The notes beneath the pieces are model-generated. The model made no database searches. It saw only the letters and a list, made by a program, of their open reading frames with translations, and was not told where the DNA came from. From CAZQQU01 sp964595625 (GTDB lineage Bacteria; Bacteroidota; Bacteroidia; Flavobacteriales; Flavobacteriaceae), in contig CAZQQU010000004.1 in the NCBI GenBank assembly GCA_964595625.1, positions 62,001 through 126,000 of the forward strand: a stretch of 64,000 nt of DNA, in the 5' to 3' direction. Made by a program: the position numbers and the translations under genes. Positions 34,518 through 42,271 of this stretch are shown one piece after another. Numbering within the stretch: position 1 is the stretch's first letter; each line of letters starts with the position of its first letter.

Positions 34518-36617
34518 TTAATAATCAAAATACCAATTAAACAAATCGGTTCGTATGCCCAAGTTCAACCAAGTGGTTTGATTTTTACTGACAGAGCCTA
34601 TGTCTTGCTGCGGATGGATATTTCTATATATCAAAGAAGCATACACTTTCAGATTAGTCGAAGGATTGAGGAGATATCCGCCCTGCAATTCCGCAAAAAA
34701 TACCGAGGCCGTATTACCTTGTGCCACCGTATGCCCGGTTTCATAAGGTCGGTCTATTTCTGAACGGTAAATATTTCCACCATAATTAAAATCATCGGTT
34801 CCGTCTAAATAATCTTCTCCTCTTTCTCCATAAATCAATTTTAAATTACCAAACCAACGCCCTTTCTCGTAACTACTTATGAGTACTATTTCGTTAAAAT
34901 TTGCACCCCACGGATGTGCCATCGACTGGTTATTATGTCCGTAATTTAAAATTCCAGTGTTGTGTGAATACGTATAAGGCCGCACCCGATTGTATTCGGC
35001 TCTTAAAAAGAGGTTTTCTACACCAAAAGCATTGAAGTATTTAGCACCCAGTTGATAGCCCAATTTATTTTTCCAACTTTTTTCTCCACCAAAAATATCT
35101 CCTGAAGAAAATTCGTCAATAATCCATTGTCCATATAAAGATACTTGATCACTCACCTTGTATTTGGCGCTTAATCCTAGGAGGGCGTTTCCCGCCCGTG
35201 AACCCGTAGAAAATTCTATGGCTCGGTAAAAAATTATTGGATTGAGATAGTTGACATCAAAACCTCGATCGTTGCTATTATGCCACAAAACACTCTCAAA
35301 CAATCCGATATTGAGCCGTCGGGTAATATTATAACTCAAGTAATGGATAGCCATATATTTAGTAGCAAAAGTACCCTCTTGGGTAACTTCACTGCGCACA
35401 TCCCGTAAGGACATCCACAAATTCGTATATTTCAGTTTCCAAAAGGTAGTATTGATTTTAAAAAAGGGTGCCGGACTGGCGATATCACTCAAAAACAACG
35501 AGCGGTACCCATCTCCTAAAAAGTTTTTACCGTGTCCGGCCTGAAAATTAAAAAAACCGTCCCCGGTACTGTAGGATAAATAACCGGTTGCTAAGGGATA
35601 GTCGTAGGCAGTTTCTTTAAATTCTTTGGCAATGCCAAAACCGGGAATAATCGCCGGATTACCTCCGTCAGGAGCTATGGATTCGGCATATTGATTATAA
35701 TATTCGGCAAAACGGCCTTGACTTTCATAAACCACTGCGTGGAAATTAAGTCGTTTACCCAAACCACCCTGTACCGTCACCAAACGGGTATTGTTGTAGG
35801 TATAATCGTGTTCTTCGTTATCAAAATCTTTTCCCAATTGCAAATCCACACCGGGATCTATCGTAAACCAATAATTTTCTCCCCGAAAGGCCACCATATG
35901 TTCGTTCCACCATTTGCGTCCCAACCACGAACTTTTGTTTTTGTACAACAGAGTATCCCGTTGTTGCATATGGTAATAAGGAGTTACATCACTATACAGA
36001 TAGGGTTTTTGGGCCGAGTGGGTATTGTTACCCACCTGATTTAAACCTATCCCGATACGATTGTACTCTTGTACGGAAAGCGGAATATTGATATGACTGC
36101 TGTACTTCTGATTAGTGTAACCCAAATTTTGAATGGCACTATATTGATTCGAAGTATCTTTTACCAAGGAATTTTCAGTATTTATGGGATGTAATTCTGT
36201 ATTTAAACTTCCCGCTTCAAGTGGGATTTTCAGCGGCATGGTAAACTGCATATAGGTAGGTCGGCTGTTGTAAGTAGGCGGTACAATAGTGGGCAGCAAA
36301 TCAAAAATTCGTTGCATTTCGTCTTTTAACTCTTGATATACGGCATCGATATATAAAATGACAAACTGACCTTCCCGATTTACCTCAAATAAAACCACTA
36401 ATTGGCCGCGGTAGGATTCTTGGTTGACAACTTCGGGGAGTTGGAAATTTTGAACGATAAATTGTTGTAGGGTTTGGTGAAAACAATCCGGTAGTTGATT
36501 GACAGCGGTATTTTCACATTCCGGAAAAACCGGATATTTTTCGTATTCGTTTTGTTGCGAAAAGGAAAACAAAGAAATAAAACAACAAAAAGCGACAATA
36601 GAGTTTTTTACCATCAT
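34518..36617 (-). CDS. RemB-like outer-membrane protein (TonB-C-like domain plus beta-barrel)
   Basis: A 699-residue exported protein (signal peptide FCCFISLFSFSQQ). Residues 25-135 read like a TonB C-terminal domain: YPVFPECENT and a YRGQLVVLFEVNREGQFVI strand. The rest is a beta-barrel with many aromatic strand ends, ending NLGIRTDLFNWYFDY. This layout is that of flavobacterial proteins annotated as gliding motility protein RemB, and the barrel also resembles Wzi-type capsule assembly proteins. Gliding function is inferred from memory of the family. It stands alone between cox and hem genes. Confidence 0.7.
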   Translation of the reverse strand: MMVKNSIVAFCCFISLFSFSQQNEYEKYPVFPECENTAVNQLPDCFHQTLQQFIVQNFQLPEVVNQESYRGQLVVLFEVNREGQFVILYIDAVYQELKDEMQRIFDLLPTIVPPTYNSRPTYMQFTMPLKIPLEAGSLNTELHPINTENSLVKDTSNQYSAIQNLGYTNQKYSSHINIPLSVQEYNRIGIGLNQVGNNTHSAQKPYLYSDVTPYYHMQQRDTLLYKNKSSWLGRKWWNEHMVAFRGENYWFTIDPGVDLQLGKDFDNEEHDYTYNNTRLVTVQGGLGKRLNFHAVVYESQGRFAEYYNQYAESIAPDGGNPAIIPGFGIAKEFKETAYDYPLATGYLSYSTGDGFFNFQAGHGKNFLGDGYRSLFLSDIASPAPFFKINTTFWKLKYTNLWMSLRDVRSEVTQEGTFATKYMAIHYLSYNITRRLNIGLFESVLWHNSNDRGFDVNYLNPIIFYRAIEFSTGSRAGNALLGLSAKYKVSDQVSLYGQWIIDEFSSGDIFGGEKSWKNKLGYQLGAKYFNAFGVENLFLRAEYNRVRPYTYSHNTGILNYGHNNQSMAHPWGANFNEIVLISSYEKGRWFGNLKLIYGERGEDYLDGTDDFNYGGNIYRSEIDRPYETGHTVAQGNTASVFFAELQGGYLLNPSTNLKVYASLIYRNIHPQQDIGSVSKNQTTWLNLGIRTDLFNWYFDY

Positions 36618-36710
36618 ATAGGCCTATTAATCCACCCGAAAGGTACGTAAAAAATAAAATCGAGCAACTTCCTGAGGATTTAAAACCTGTAAATGAATCC
36701 TGGGCGGGTT

Positions 36711-36908
36711 CTACACCTTAACGTTGATTAATAGGTAATTGTTTTTTTTCCAAAGTGTTCTATACTTCCAATACTTGATAAATAAAATTACAGTTAGGGC
36801 CGGATGTATTATTACAAATAACCAAACATTTAATTGCTGATAGGTAATCCCCAATGCATCACTCATTCGGTGCATTATTTCTACACAAATCCAAAATATT
36901 TTATCCAT
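36711..36908 (-). CDS. Small membrane protein, function unknown
   Basis: A 65-residue protein: an N-terminal amphipathic part (FWICVEIMHRMSDALGITYQQLN), one clear membrane helix (VWLFVIIHPALTVILFIKYW) and a basic tail. Short proteins of this shape recur in Bacteroidota. The start is ATG at 36908. A startless reading frame ends 13 bp upstream on the same strand, and the two may have been an operon. I do not know the function. Confidence 0.5.
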   Translation of the reverse strand: MDKIFWICVEIMHRMSDALGITYQQLNVWLFVIIHPALTVILFIKYWKYRTLWKKNNYLLINVKV

Positions 36909-36921
36909 TTTTCTGTGGTAT

Positions 36922-37137
36922 TTATACTGTTTCTTGTTGTGTATCCTTTTGATCGGCAGATAATGCCGCCTTCTTTGTCATAGCTTCTCTTTGTCCTTTC
37001 GATAAGGTTATTAAGATTGCTCCCGTTTTGTTGACCTTTTCTATTCCAAGTCTCGCATAAAATTCTTCCTCAGTCTCATTGCTCGATGAACTCTGCGTTG
37101 ATTTTTCTTGTTTTTTAGCTTTTATTTTCTTATGATT
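36922..37137 (-). pseudogene. Possible broken or non-ATG small gene
   Basis: An open frame of 71 codons ends in TAA at 36922-36924, 13 bp before the small membrane-protein gene. The translation has a coding look: KAKKQEKSTQSSSSNE, then EEEFYARLGIEKVNKTGA and ILITLSKGQREAMTKK. It has no ATG, GTG or TTG near its beginning; an in-frame TAA sits at 37138-37140. An ATG in another frame at 37150 reaches TAA after six codons, which would fit a lost base. It may be a decayed gene or use an unusual start such as ATA. Confidence 0.4.
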
Positions 37138-37310
37138 TTAGGCTTTGCATAAATAAGTAAAAAAAATGGATATTTACTAATTTTTTAAAAAAAATTTTCA
37201 CATATACATTTTAATACTTATAAAATATACAGATTACCTGAATCAGATAAATCCAGCAATCTAAAACCAACGACTAAAAAACTCTATCGAATATAAGTGT
37301 AAGGTATACT
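37138..37310. other. AT-rich spacer
   Basis: No reading frame, promoter match or strong hairpin is seen. The stretch is very A/T-rich (37154-37235), between the startless frame and the inverted repeat downstream of hemF. Confidence 0.5.
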
Positions 37311-37398
37311 ATAATTCTTGTCCAATGGGACTGGGTATCCAACCATATAGAAGTAGAATCCAGGTCTATAAAATGGATACCTATAAGACTAGAATTAT
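37311..37398. repeat. 88-bp imperfect inverted repeat downstream of hemF
   Basis: Three nested arm pairs share one centre: ATAATTCTTGTC (37311-37322) with GACTAGAATTAT (37387-37398), one mismatch; GGTATCCA (37334-37341) with TGGATACC (37374-37381), perfect; and TATAGA (37346-37351) with TCTATA (37365-37370), perfect. The unpaired bases between arms differ in number (11 against 5, and 4 against 3). It starts 31 bp after the hemF stop. No T run follows, so it is not a standard terminator. It may be a mRNA end structure or a relic of a small mobile repeat. Confidence 0.6.
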
Positions 37399-37428
37399 GT
37401 TATTTGTAAGAATAATGCCGTATGCAAA

Positions 37429-38331
37429 TCACACCCACTCCCGTGGATTTTTTAACACCTCCAGTAGTTTTTCTTCGTCACTACCTGCTACCGGTTGGTA
37501 ATCGTAGTGCCACTGTACGTGAGGTGGTAAGCTCATCAATATACTTTCAATCCGGCCATTGGTTTTTAAACCAAATAAAGTCCCTTTGTCATGGATTAAA
37601 TTAAATTCTACATAACGACCCCGTCGTATTTCTTGCCAATTGCGATGTATCTGATCATACGGGGTCAACATTCTATTTTCAACCACGGGCAGATACGCTT
37701 CTAAAAAACTATTGCCTATTTCGGTAACAAATCCATACCAATCTTCCATCGAATGCTCTTCATTGGCTTTGAGATAATCAAAAAACAAACCCCCAACCCC
37801 TCGGGCTTCTCCCCGATGGCTATTGTAAAAATATTCGTCACACTTTTTTTTGTACAGTTTATAAAAATCGGGATGGTGTTTATCGCAAGCGGTTTTGCAA
37901 ACTTGGTGAAAGTGTTTAACATCTTCTTCAAACAAATAATAGGGCGTTAGGTCTTGTCCTCCACCAAACCAACTATCTACAATTTTTCCGGTCTTGTCGT
38001 ACATCTCAAAATACCGCCAATTGGCATGTACGGTAGGTACAAATGGATTTTTGGGATGGATTACCAAACTCAAACCACAGGCAAAAAAATCAACTTCTCC
38101 CACTTGAAAATAAGACTGCATGGCAGTAGGCAAGGCACCATGTACGGCCGAAATATTGACGCCTCCTTTTTCAAAAACCTGTCCGTTTTGAATTACTCGG
38201 GTACGACCTCCTCCCCCACCGGGGCGTTCCCAAAGATCCTCTTGAAAGCGCTCTTTGCCATCTATTTTCTCTAAACTTTGGGTGATTTGATCTTGCAATT
38301 GCTCAATGTAGTGGTAAAATTTATTTTTCAT
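37429..38331 (-). CDS. hemF: Oxygen-dependent coproporphyrinogen III oxidase HemF
   Basis: Oxidative decarboxylation of coproporphyrinogen III to protoporphyrinogen IX with molecular oxygen. Family blocks are WERPGGGGGRTRVIQNG, FFACGLSLVIHPKNPFVPTVHANWRYFE, WFGGGQDLTPYYLF, ARGVGGLFFDYL and YVEFNLIHDKGTLFGL. The C-terminal MSLPPHVQWHYDY is intact. The 300-residue length is normal. It is separated from hemE by dinB and the DUF6973 gene, all on the same strand, and has its own 200-bp leader region. Confidence 0.96.
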   Translation of the reverse strand: MKNKFYHYIEQLQDQITQSLEKIDGKERFQEDLWERPGGGGGRTRVIQNGQVFEKGGVNISAVHGALPTAMQSYFQVGEVDFFACGLSLVIHPKNPFVPTVHANWRYFEMYDKTGKIVDSWFGGGQDLTPYYLFEEDVKHFHQVCKTACDKHHPDFYKLYKKKCDEYFYNSHRGEARGVGGLFFDYLKANEEHSMEDWYGFVTEIGNSFLEAYLPVVENRMLTPYDQIHRNWQEIRRGRYVEFNLIHDKGTLFGLKTNGRIESILMSLPPHVQWHYDYQPVAGSDEEKLLEVLKNPREWV

Positions 38332-38385
38332 CTGATAGATTTTAGTTAGTAAAAAAAAGGTGTCGCTGTATCACTCAGCATCGGT

Positions 38386-38399
38386 GGTTAGGACTAACC
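38386..38399. repeat. Short palindrome GGTTAGGACTAACC
   Basis: Perfect 6-bp arms with a 2-base centre, about 55 bp upstream of hemF. The sequence resembles the core of DtxR/IdeR iron boxes (GGTTAG-S-CTAACC) but has one more centre base, which breaks the normal spacing. It could be an operator for hemF. This is a weak call. Confidence 0.35.
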
Positions 38400-38418
38400 C
38401 ATTTAAAATCTCTCTTTT

Positions 38419-38434
38419 TTTCGCGTAAGCGAAA
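38419..38434. repeat. Hairpin TTTCGC-GTAA-GCGAAA
   Basis: Perfect 6-bp arms around GTAA, a stable tetraloop type, between the DUF6973 gene and hemF. T residues precede it on the plus strand, so on the minus strand it is followed by A residues. It is therefore not a normal terminator of the upstream unit. Confidence 0.4.
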
Positions 38435-38532
38435 TAAGTGCTGTAAAAATACAGATTTGTTAGCTAATAAAGTCGCCTTTGAAGTGGTGGTAGTCAAATA
38501 TTTTTCCCAGCTTAAAGGATATAAAACCAGGA

Positions 38533-39033
38533 TTAATATCCAGTCAAACACACCAATTGACCATCCGCTTGTACTATTTGAGTTTCAGACTCCACACGAA
38601 CCACTTCCGGCAAACGTTCTAACAACCACTGACTAATTTCGGATTGGGTTTTTAAATGAAATTGTTGCTCTAAGAACCACTGCCTGCCTACTTGATTGTT
38701 GTGTAGATCCATAGCTGTTTCTAAGGGTTCGTTGGGTGCCAATTTTTCGTGTAAACTGGTCACTTTTTCAGCCCAATCCACCACCTCTTGAGGCGCACGT
38801 CCTACCCGGTAACACTGGAGGGCAATCAACATATTCCACAACGCATGACGGTACGCATTTTCAGGACCGTGCTGATGGTGTTTTCTTCCAAAGAGTTTGT
38901 CACAAATTAAAATCGTTTTGGCAGTTGCTTGATGAGTAGGAATCACCCAAAAAGGACGAGAAATAAATACACCCAGCAATATAAAAAATTGCTTCAGGCT
39001 CAACCTTTTTAAACGATTAAAAACTGCTTTCAA
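38533..39033 (-). CDS. DUF6973-like protein
   Basis: A 166-residue protein with an N-terminal hydrophobic segment (QFFILLGVFISRPFWVIP) and a helical part containing HGPENAYRHALWNMLIA and HEKLAPNEPLETAMDLHNNQVGRQWF. The spaced histidines and acids in these blocks (H-P-E-N, H-A-L-W, D-L-H-N) are the conserved core of the family I know as DUF6973. The function is not known. Its ATG overlaps the stop of the DinB gene, so the two are translationally coupled at the end of the hem operon. Confidence 0.75.
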   Translation of the reverse strand: MKAVFNRLKRLSLKQFFILLGVFISRPFWVIPTHQATAKTILICDKLFGRKHHQHGPENAYRHALWNMLIALQCYRVGRAPQEVVDWAEKVTSLHEKLAPNEPLETAMDLHNNQVGRQWFLEQQFHLKTQSEISQWLLERLPEVVRVESETQIVQADGQLVCLTGY

Positions 39034-39479
39034 AGTAGTTCGTTTCTTTTATAAAAAATATAGTCTGTGAGCAAGGGCTCCAATCCTTGATTTCGAAAAT
39101 CGGTCGCAATTTGTGCCCGATGGTAAGTCGAGTGATTTATGATATGAAATAGTATATCACGTACGGAATTGGTAAAACTACTACCTCTCGAATTTTGGTA
39201 AGAAACCAGTGGGTCGCCCCCGAGTGTTTGAACAATCGTAGCGGTGGTTTGGTCATTCTCCAGCTGAATTTGCTGCCATTGAGCCTGGGGGCGTAACGCC
39301 CACACCCCTCGAAGGATTGGGAGTTCTAAAATACGTGCATTCCAAATCTCATGGGCATTGAGAATATGACTAAACAGCAACACCGACTTTTCCGGCCAAG
39401 GATGGCGTTGGGCGTGTTGTATTAATTGCTGATTGCAATAGGTATTGTATTGAAAAAGCGAATCAAAATTGATGTTCAT
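39030..39479 (-). CDS. DinB-family protein
   Basis: A 149-residue four-helix protein of the DinB/DfsB superfamily. The metal-binding histidine pattern is visible: LFSHILNAHEIWNARIL (residues 35-51) and IINHSTYHRAQI (about residues 112-123). Family members bind a divalent metal; some are thiol transferases, most are uncharacterised. It follows hemE by 9 bp and overlaps the DUF6973 gene. Co-transcription with haem genes is suggestive but no link is known. Confidence 0.85.
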   Translation of the reverse strand: MNINFDSLFQYNTYCNQQLIQHAQRHPWPEKSVLLFSHILNAHEIWNARILELPILRGVWALRPQAQWQQIQLENDQTTATIVQTLGGDPLVSYQNSRGSSFTNSVRDILFHIINHSTYHRAQIATDFRNQGLEPLLTDYIFYKRNELL

Positions 39480-39488
39480 ACCATGGTG

Positions 39489-40526
39489 TTAAACTTGGTA
39501 TTCTTTAACGGCGTCCACAAAGGCTTGTGCATGGGCAACCGGGATATTCGGTAAAATACCGTGACCTAAATTGACTATATAGCGGTCTTTTCCAAAGGCA
39601 TCAATCATTTGTTTGACCATTTTTTTAATCTCAGCCGGTGGCGAAAGCAAACGCGCAGGGTCAAAATTTCCTTGCAAAGTAATTCGTCCCCCTGATAAAT
39701 ACCGAGCATTCTGAGCCGAACAGGTCCAATCAATGCCCAATGCAGCTGCACCCGACATGGCCATTTCGCGTAAAGCGAACCAACAACCTTTACCAAACAC
39801 AATTACCGGGGCGATATCTTGCAAAGCAGTCACGATTTGTTGTAAATACTTCCACGAAAACTCTTGATAATCTGTCGGAGATAACATCCCGCCCCAACTA
39901 TCAAAAAGTTGCACCGCATCAACACCGGCACGTACCTTTTCACGTAGATAAGCAATCGTGGTATCGGTAATTTTCTGTAGCAGTGAATGAGCTAAGTCCG
40001 GCTGGGTAAAACAAAATTCTTTAGCAGCATCAAAAGTCTTGGACCCTTGTCCTTGTACACAATAACATAAAATGGTCCACGGGCTACCGGCAAACCCAAT
40101 TAACGGCACTTGATTATCAAGTTTTTCGCGCGTCATTTTAATGGCTTCCATCACATAATTCAAACTTTCGGAAACCTCCGGAATCACAACGGCCTCCAGA
40201 TCTTTTGCGGTACGGATGGGATGGGGTAAATAAGGTCCCAAACCGGGTTTCATCTCAAAAGGAATATTCATCGCTTGGGGTACTACCAATATATCACTAA
40301 ACAAAATCGCAGCATCCATACCCAATCGACGAATGGGTTGAACCGTGATTTCACTGGCTAACTCCGGAGTACGACACCGTGTAAAAAAATCATACTTACG
40401 ACTAATCTCCATAAATTCAGGCAAGTATCTCCCGGCCTGCCGCATCATCCAAACCGGAGGACGCTCTACGGTTTCACCTCGGAGTACTCTAAGAAACAAA
40501 TCGTTTTTGAGAGAAGTATTCTTCAT
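39489..40526 (-). CDS. hemE: Uroporphyrinogen decarboxylase HemE
   Basis: Removes four carboxyl groups from uroporphyrinogen III to give coproporphyrinogen III. Both signature regions are present: PPVWMMRQAGRYLPEF (residues 22-37) and GFAGSPWTILCYCVQGQG. FSDILVVPQAMN and FDSWGGMLSP follow. The C-terminal GHGILPNIPVAHAQAFVDAV is intact. The 345-residue length is normal. It lies 32 bp downstream of hemD. Confidence 0.96.
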   Translation of the reverse strand: MKNTSLKNDLFLRVLRGETVERPPVWMMRQAGRYLPEFMEISRKYDFFTRCRTPELASEITVQPIRRLGMDAAILFSDILVVPQAMNIPFEMKPGLGPYLPHPIRTAKDLEAVVIPEVSESLNYVMEAIKMTREKLDNQVPLIGFAGSPWTILCYCVQGQGSKTFDAAKEFCFTQPDLAHSLLQKITDTTIAYLREKVRAGVDAVQLFDSWGGMLSPTDYQEFSWKYLQQIVTALQDIAPVIVFGKGCWFALREMAMSGAAALGIDWTCSAQNARYLSGGRITLQGNFDPARLLSPPAEIKKMVKQMIDAFGKDRYIVNLGHGILPNIPVAHAQAFVDAVKEYQV

Positions 40527-40558
40527 AATTGCTTTTTTAAATGCCGCTTATTGCGGTT

Positions 40559-41212
40559 TTATGGGTTGTTTTTAAAATATTCAATCACTTGCAAAATTAC
40601 GTCTTCAACAGTAGGCGGATGGGCTACCACAATCCGGTGGGTATAAGGTTTTACAGCTTCGGCTGTGGTGTCTCCAATACAAAAAGCTACAGCAGTTCCT
40701 ATAGTGTTTTCAAGCATATAACTTTCTACGCCACTGGGACTAAAAAACATGATTCCGTCAAAGGTACGACCAATTTTTTTGGGTACTAAATTTACCTCAT
40801 ACATTTTTATTTCCTCCCAAGAAACACCCTGACTCTGCAGTACATCGGGGATGGTATCCAACCGCAAACTGCCACAAAAAAAAGTAAAATGTCGTTGGGG
40901 ATAGCGATCTACCAAAAGTTGGGCTAATTCCTTTCCATAATCTGTGGTTTCCACTACCCGATAACCGTGGTCTCGGAGCATAGCAGCGGTTTTTCGACCC
41001 ACACAAAAACAGTGCTTGATTTGGATTTGATTGTTGATTAGCGCTTGTACCGTATGTTGACTAGTTACAATAGCATTTTCTACGACCCCCGGAACAACCA
41101 CCTGCAAATAACTTATTTTAAGCGCATTATAAGACTCTCCAGACAACCCGGCCGCTTCTAAAAGAGCTTGCTGATCGGGCGTAAGATGTTTGGTAGAGAG
41201 TACAGATTTCAT
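40559..41212 (-). CDS. hemD: Uroporphyrinogen-III synthase HemD
   Basis: Closes and inverts ring D of hydroxymethylbilane to form uroporphyrinogen III. HemD is poorly conserved; the recognisable parts are CFCVGRKTAAMLRDHGYRV, FFCGSLRLDTIPDVL, FDGIMFFSPSGVESYM and a late FCIGDTTAEAVKPYT with the conserved IGxTTA. The 217-residue length is normal. Position between hemC and hemE supports the call. It is separated from hemC by 92 bp. Confidence 0.93.
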   Translation of the reverse strand: MKSVLSTKHLTPDQQALLEAAGLSGESYNALKISYLQVVVPGVVENAIVTSQHTVQALINNQIQIKHCFCVGRKTAAMLRDHGYRVVETTDYGKELAQLLVDRYPQRHFTFFCGSLRLDTIPDVLQSQGVSWEEIKMYEVNLVPKKIGRTFDGIMFFSPSGVESYMLENTIGTAVAFCIGDTTAEAVKPYTHRIVVAHPPTVEDVILQVIEYFKNNP

Positions 41213-41304
41213 ATTCTATTTTTATTTATTTCGGTCGCTTTACCTTTAATTTTTTTCTCCCTTTCGGGAAAAGACCTCGGTGGTTTAATCGGAGTTGAGG
41301 AGGG

Positions 41305-42228
41305 TTATTTGGGTAAGGTTTTTTGAATAACTTCCATCAATTGGCTACCTCCTTGACGCAACACCTCCTCAGCACAGCGTCTTCCCAATCCGTTGTGTTG
41401 TTCCACGGGTATGGTTTTTTCAATGGCAATTTTTCGCTTACCGTCCAAACTAAACAAAGCACCTTGAAAGTGAATTTGATCGTCCACGATTTCTGCAAGA
41501 GCAGCAATAGGTGCTGAACACCCACCTTCTAAAGTACGTAAAAATTCGCGTTCTATCCGAACGCAGATCGCAGTCGGAGGATGATTCAGAGAAGCTACAG
41601 CAGCTTGACAAAAGGCATCATCTTGTAGGGCAACTACCAACATAGCACCTTGAGCTGGGGCAGGTAGCATCCAGTTTAAGAGTTCCACATTTTCCGGGTG
41701 AATATCCAATCGGTGTAAACCGGCTAGCGCAAAAATAGCTCCGTCCCAGTTATGGGTGGCTAATTTCTGTAACCGAGTCTGAACATTACCTCTCAAATCG
41801 GTGATTTGGTGGGTGGGATATCGGTGTAACCACTGCGCTTTCCGACGCAAACTACCCGTAGCAATTAATCCTTGGGGACTTTCTAAAAAATCCAAACCTT
41901 TGTGAATAAGCACATCTTGGGCAGAAGCTCTTTCTAAAACCGCTGATTCAACAATTCCTTGGGGGAGTAAAGTAGGTACATCTTTCATAGAATGCACCGC
42001 TATGTCTATTTTTCGCGTAAGCATAGCCGCATCTAAGGCTTTGGTAAAAATACCCGTAATGCCCATTTCATAGAGCGGTTGCGTGAGATTTAAATCGCCT
42101 TCGGACTTAATCGGAATCAATTCGGTTTGATAGCCTAACTGCTCGAGTTGGGTTTGTACGGTTTTAGCTTGCCACAAAGCCAATTGGCTATCCCGGGTGC
42201 CAATTTTAATACGCTTGGAATTTGACAT
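41305..42228 (-). CDS. hemC: Hydroxymethylbilane synthase HemC
   Basis: Polymerises four porphobilinogen units. Family blocks are IGTRDSQLALWQA (residues 9-21), HSMKDVPTLLP, SLRRKAQWL, DLRGNVQTRLQKL and PAPAQGAMLVV. The cofactor cysteine is Cys237 in LEGGCSAPIA. The 307-residue length is normal. It heads a hemC-hemD-hemE-dinB-DUF6973 unit behind its own -7 box. hemA, often just upstream in related genomes, is not present here; the upstream gene encodes a beta-barrel protein. Confidence 0.96.
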   Translation of the reverse strand: MSNSKRIKIGTRDSQLALWQAKTVQTQLEQLGYQTELIPIKSEGDLNLTQPLYEMGITGIFTKALDAAMLTRKIDIAVHSMKDVPTLLPQGIVESAVLERASAQDVLIHKGLDFLESPQGLIATGSLRRKAQWLHRYPTHQITDLRGNVQTRLQKLATHNWDGAIFALAGLHRLDIHPENVELLNWMLPAPAQGAMLVVALQDDAFCQAAVASLNHPPTAICVRIEREFLRTLEGGCSAPIAALAEIVDDQIHFQGALFSLDGKRKIAIEKTIPVEQHNGLGRRCAEEVLRQGGSQLMEVIQKTLPK

Positions 42229-42259
42229 AGGTAACAGGAATCAATGCAAAATTGCTAAG

Positions 42260-42267
42260 CAAAGGTA
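42260..42267 (-). promoter_or_regulatory. -7 box of the hemCDE unit (TACCTTTG)
   Basis: Minus-strand TACCTTTG matches TAnnTTTG and lies 31 bp before the hemC ATG, directly after the stop of the barrel gene. It suggests the hem genes have their own promoter. Confidence 0.55.
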
Positions 42268-42271
42268 CGAA

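Noticed and set aside
36922..37428. Insertion sequence remnant
   Set aside because: No transposase fragment or target duplication is visible; only an inverted repeat and a startless frame can be supported.
39764..42023. Repeats of the TTTCGCGTAA-type hairpin word near 39764 and 42008
   Set aside because: These two lie in conserved coding parts of hemE and hemC and lack the second arm or have a different one. Only the intergenic copy at 38419 is a perfect hairpin.
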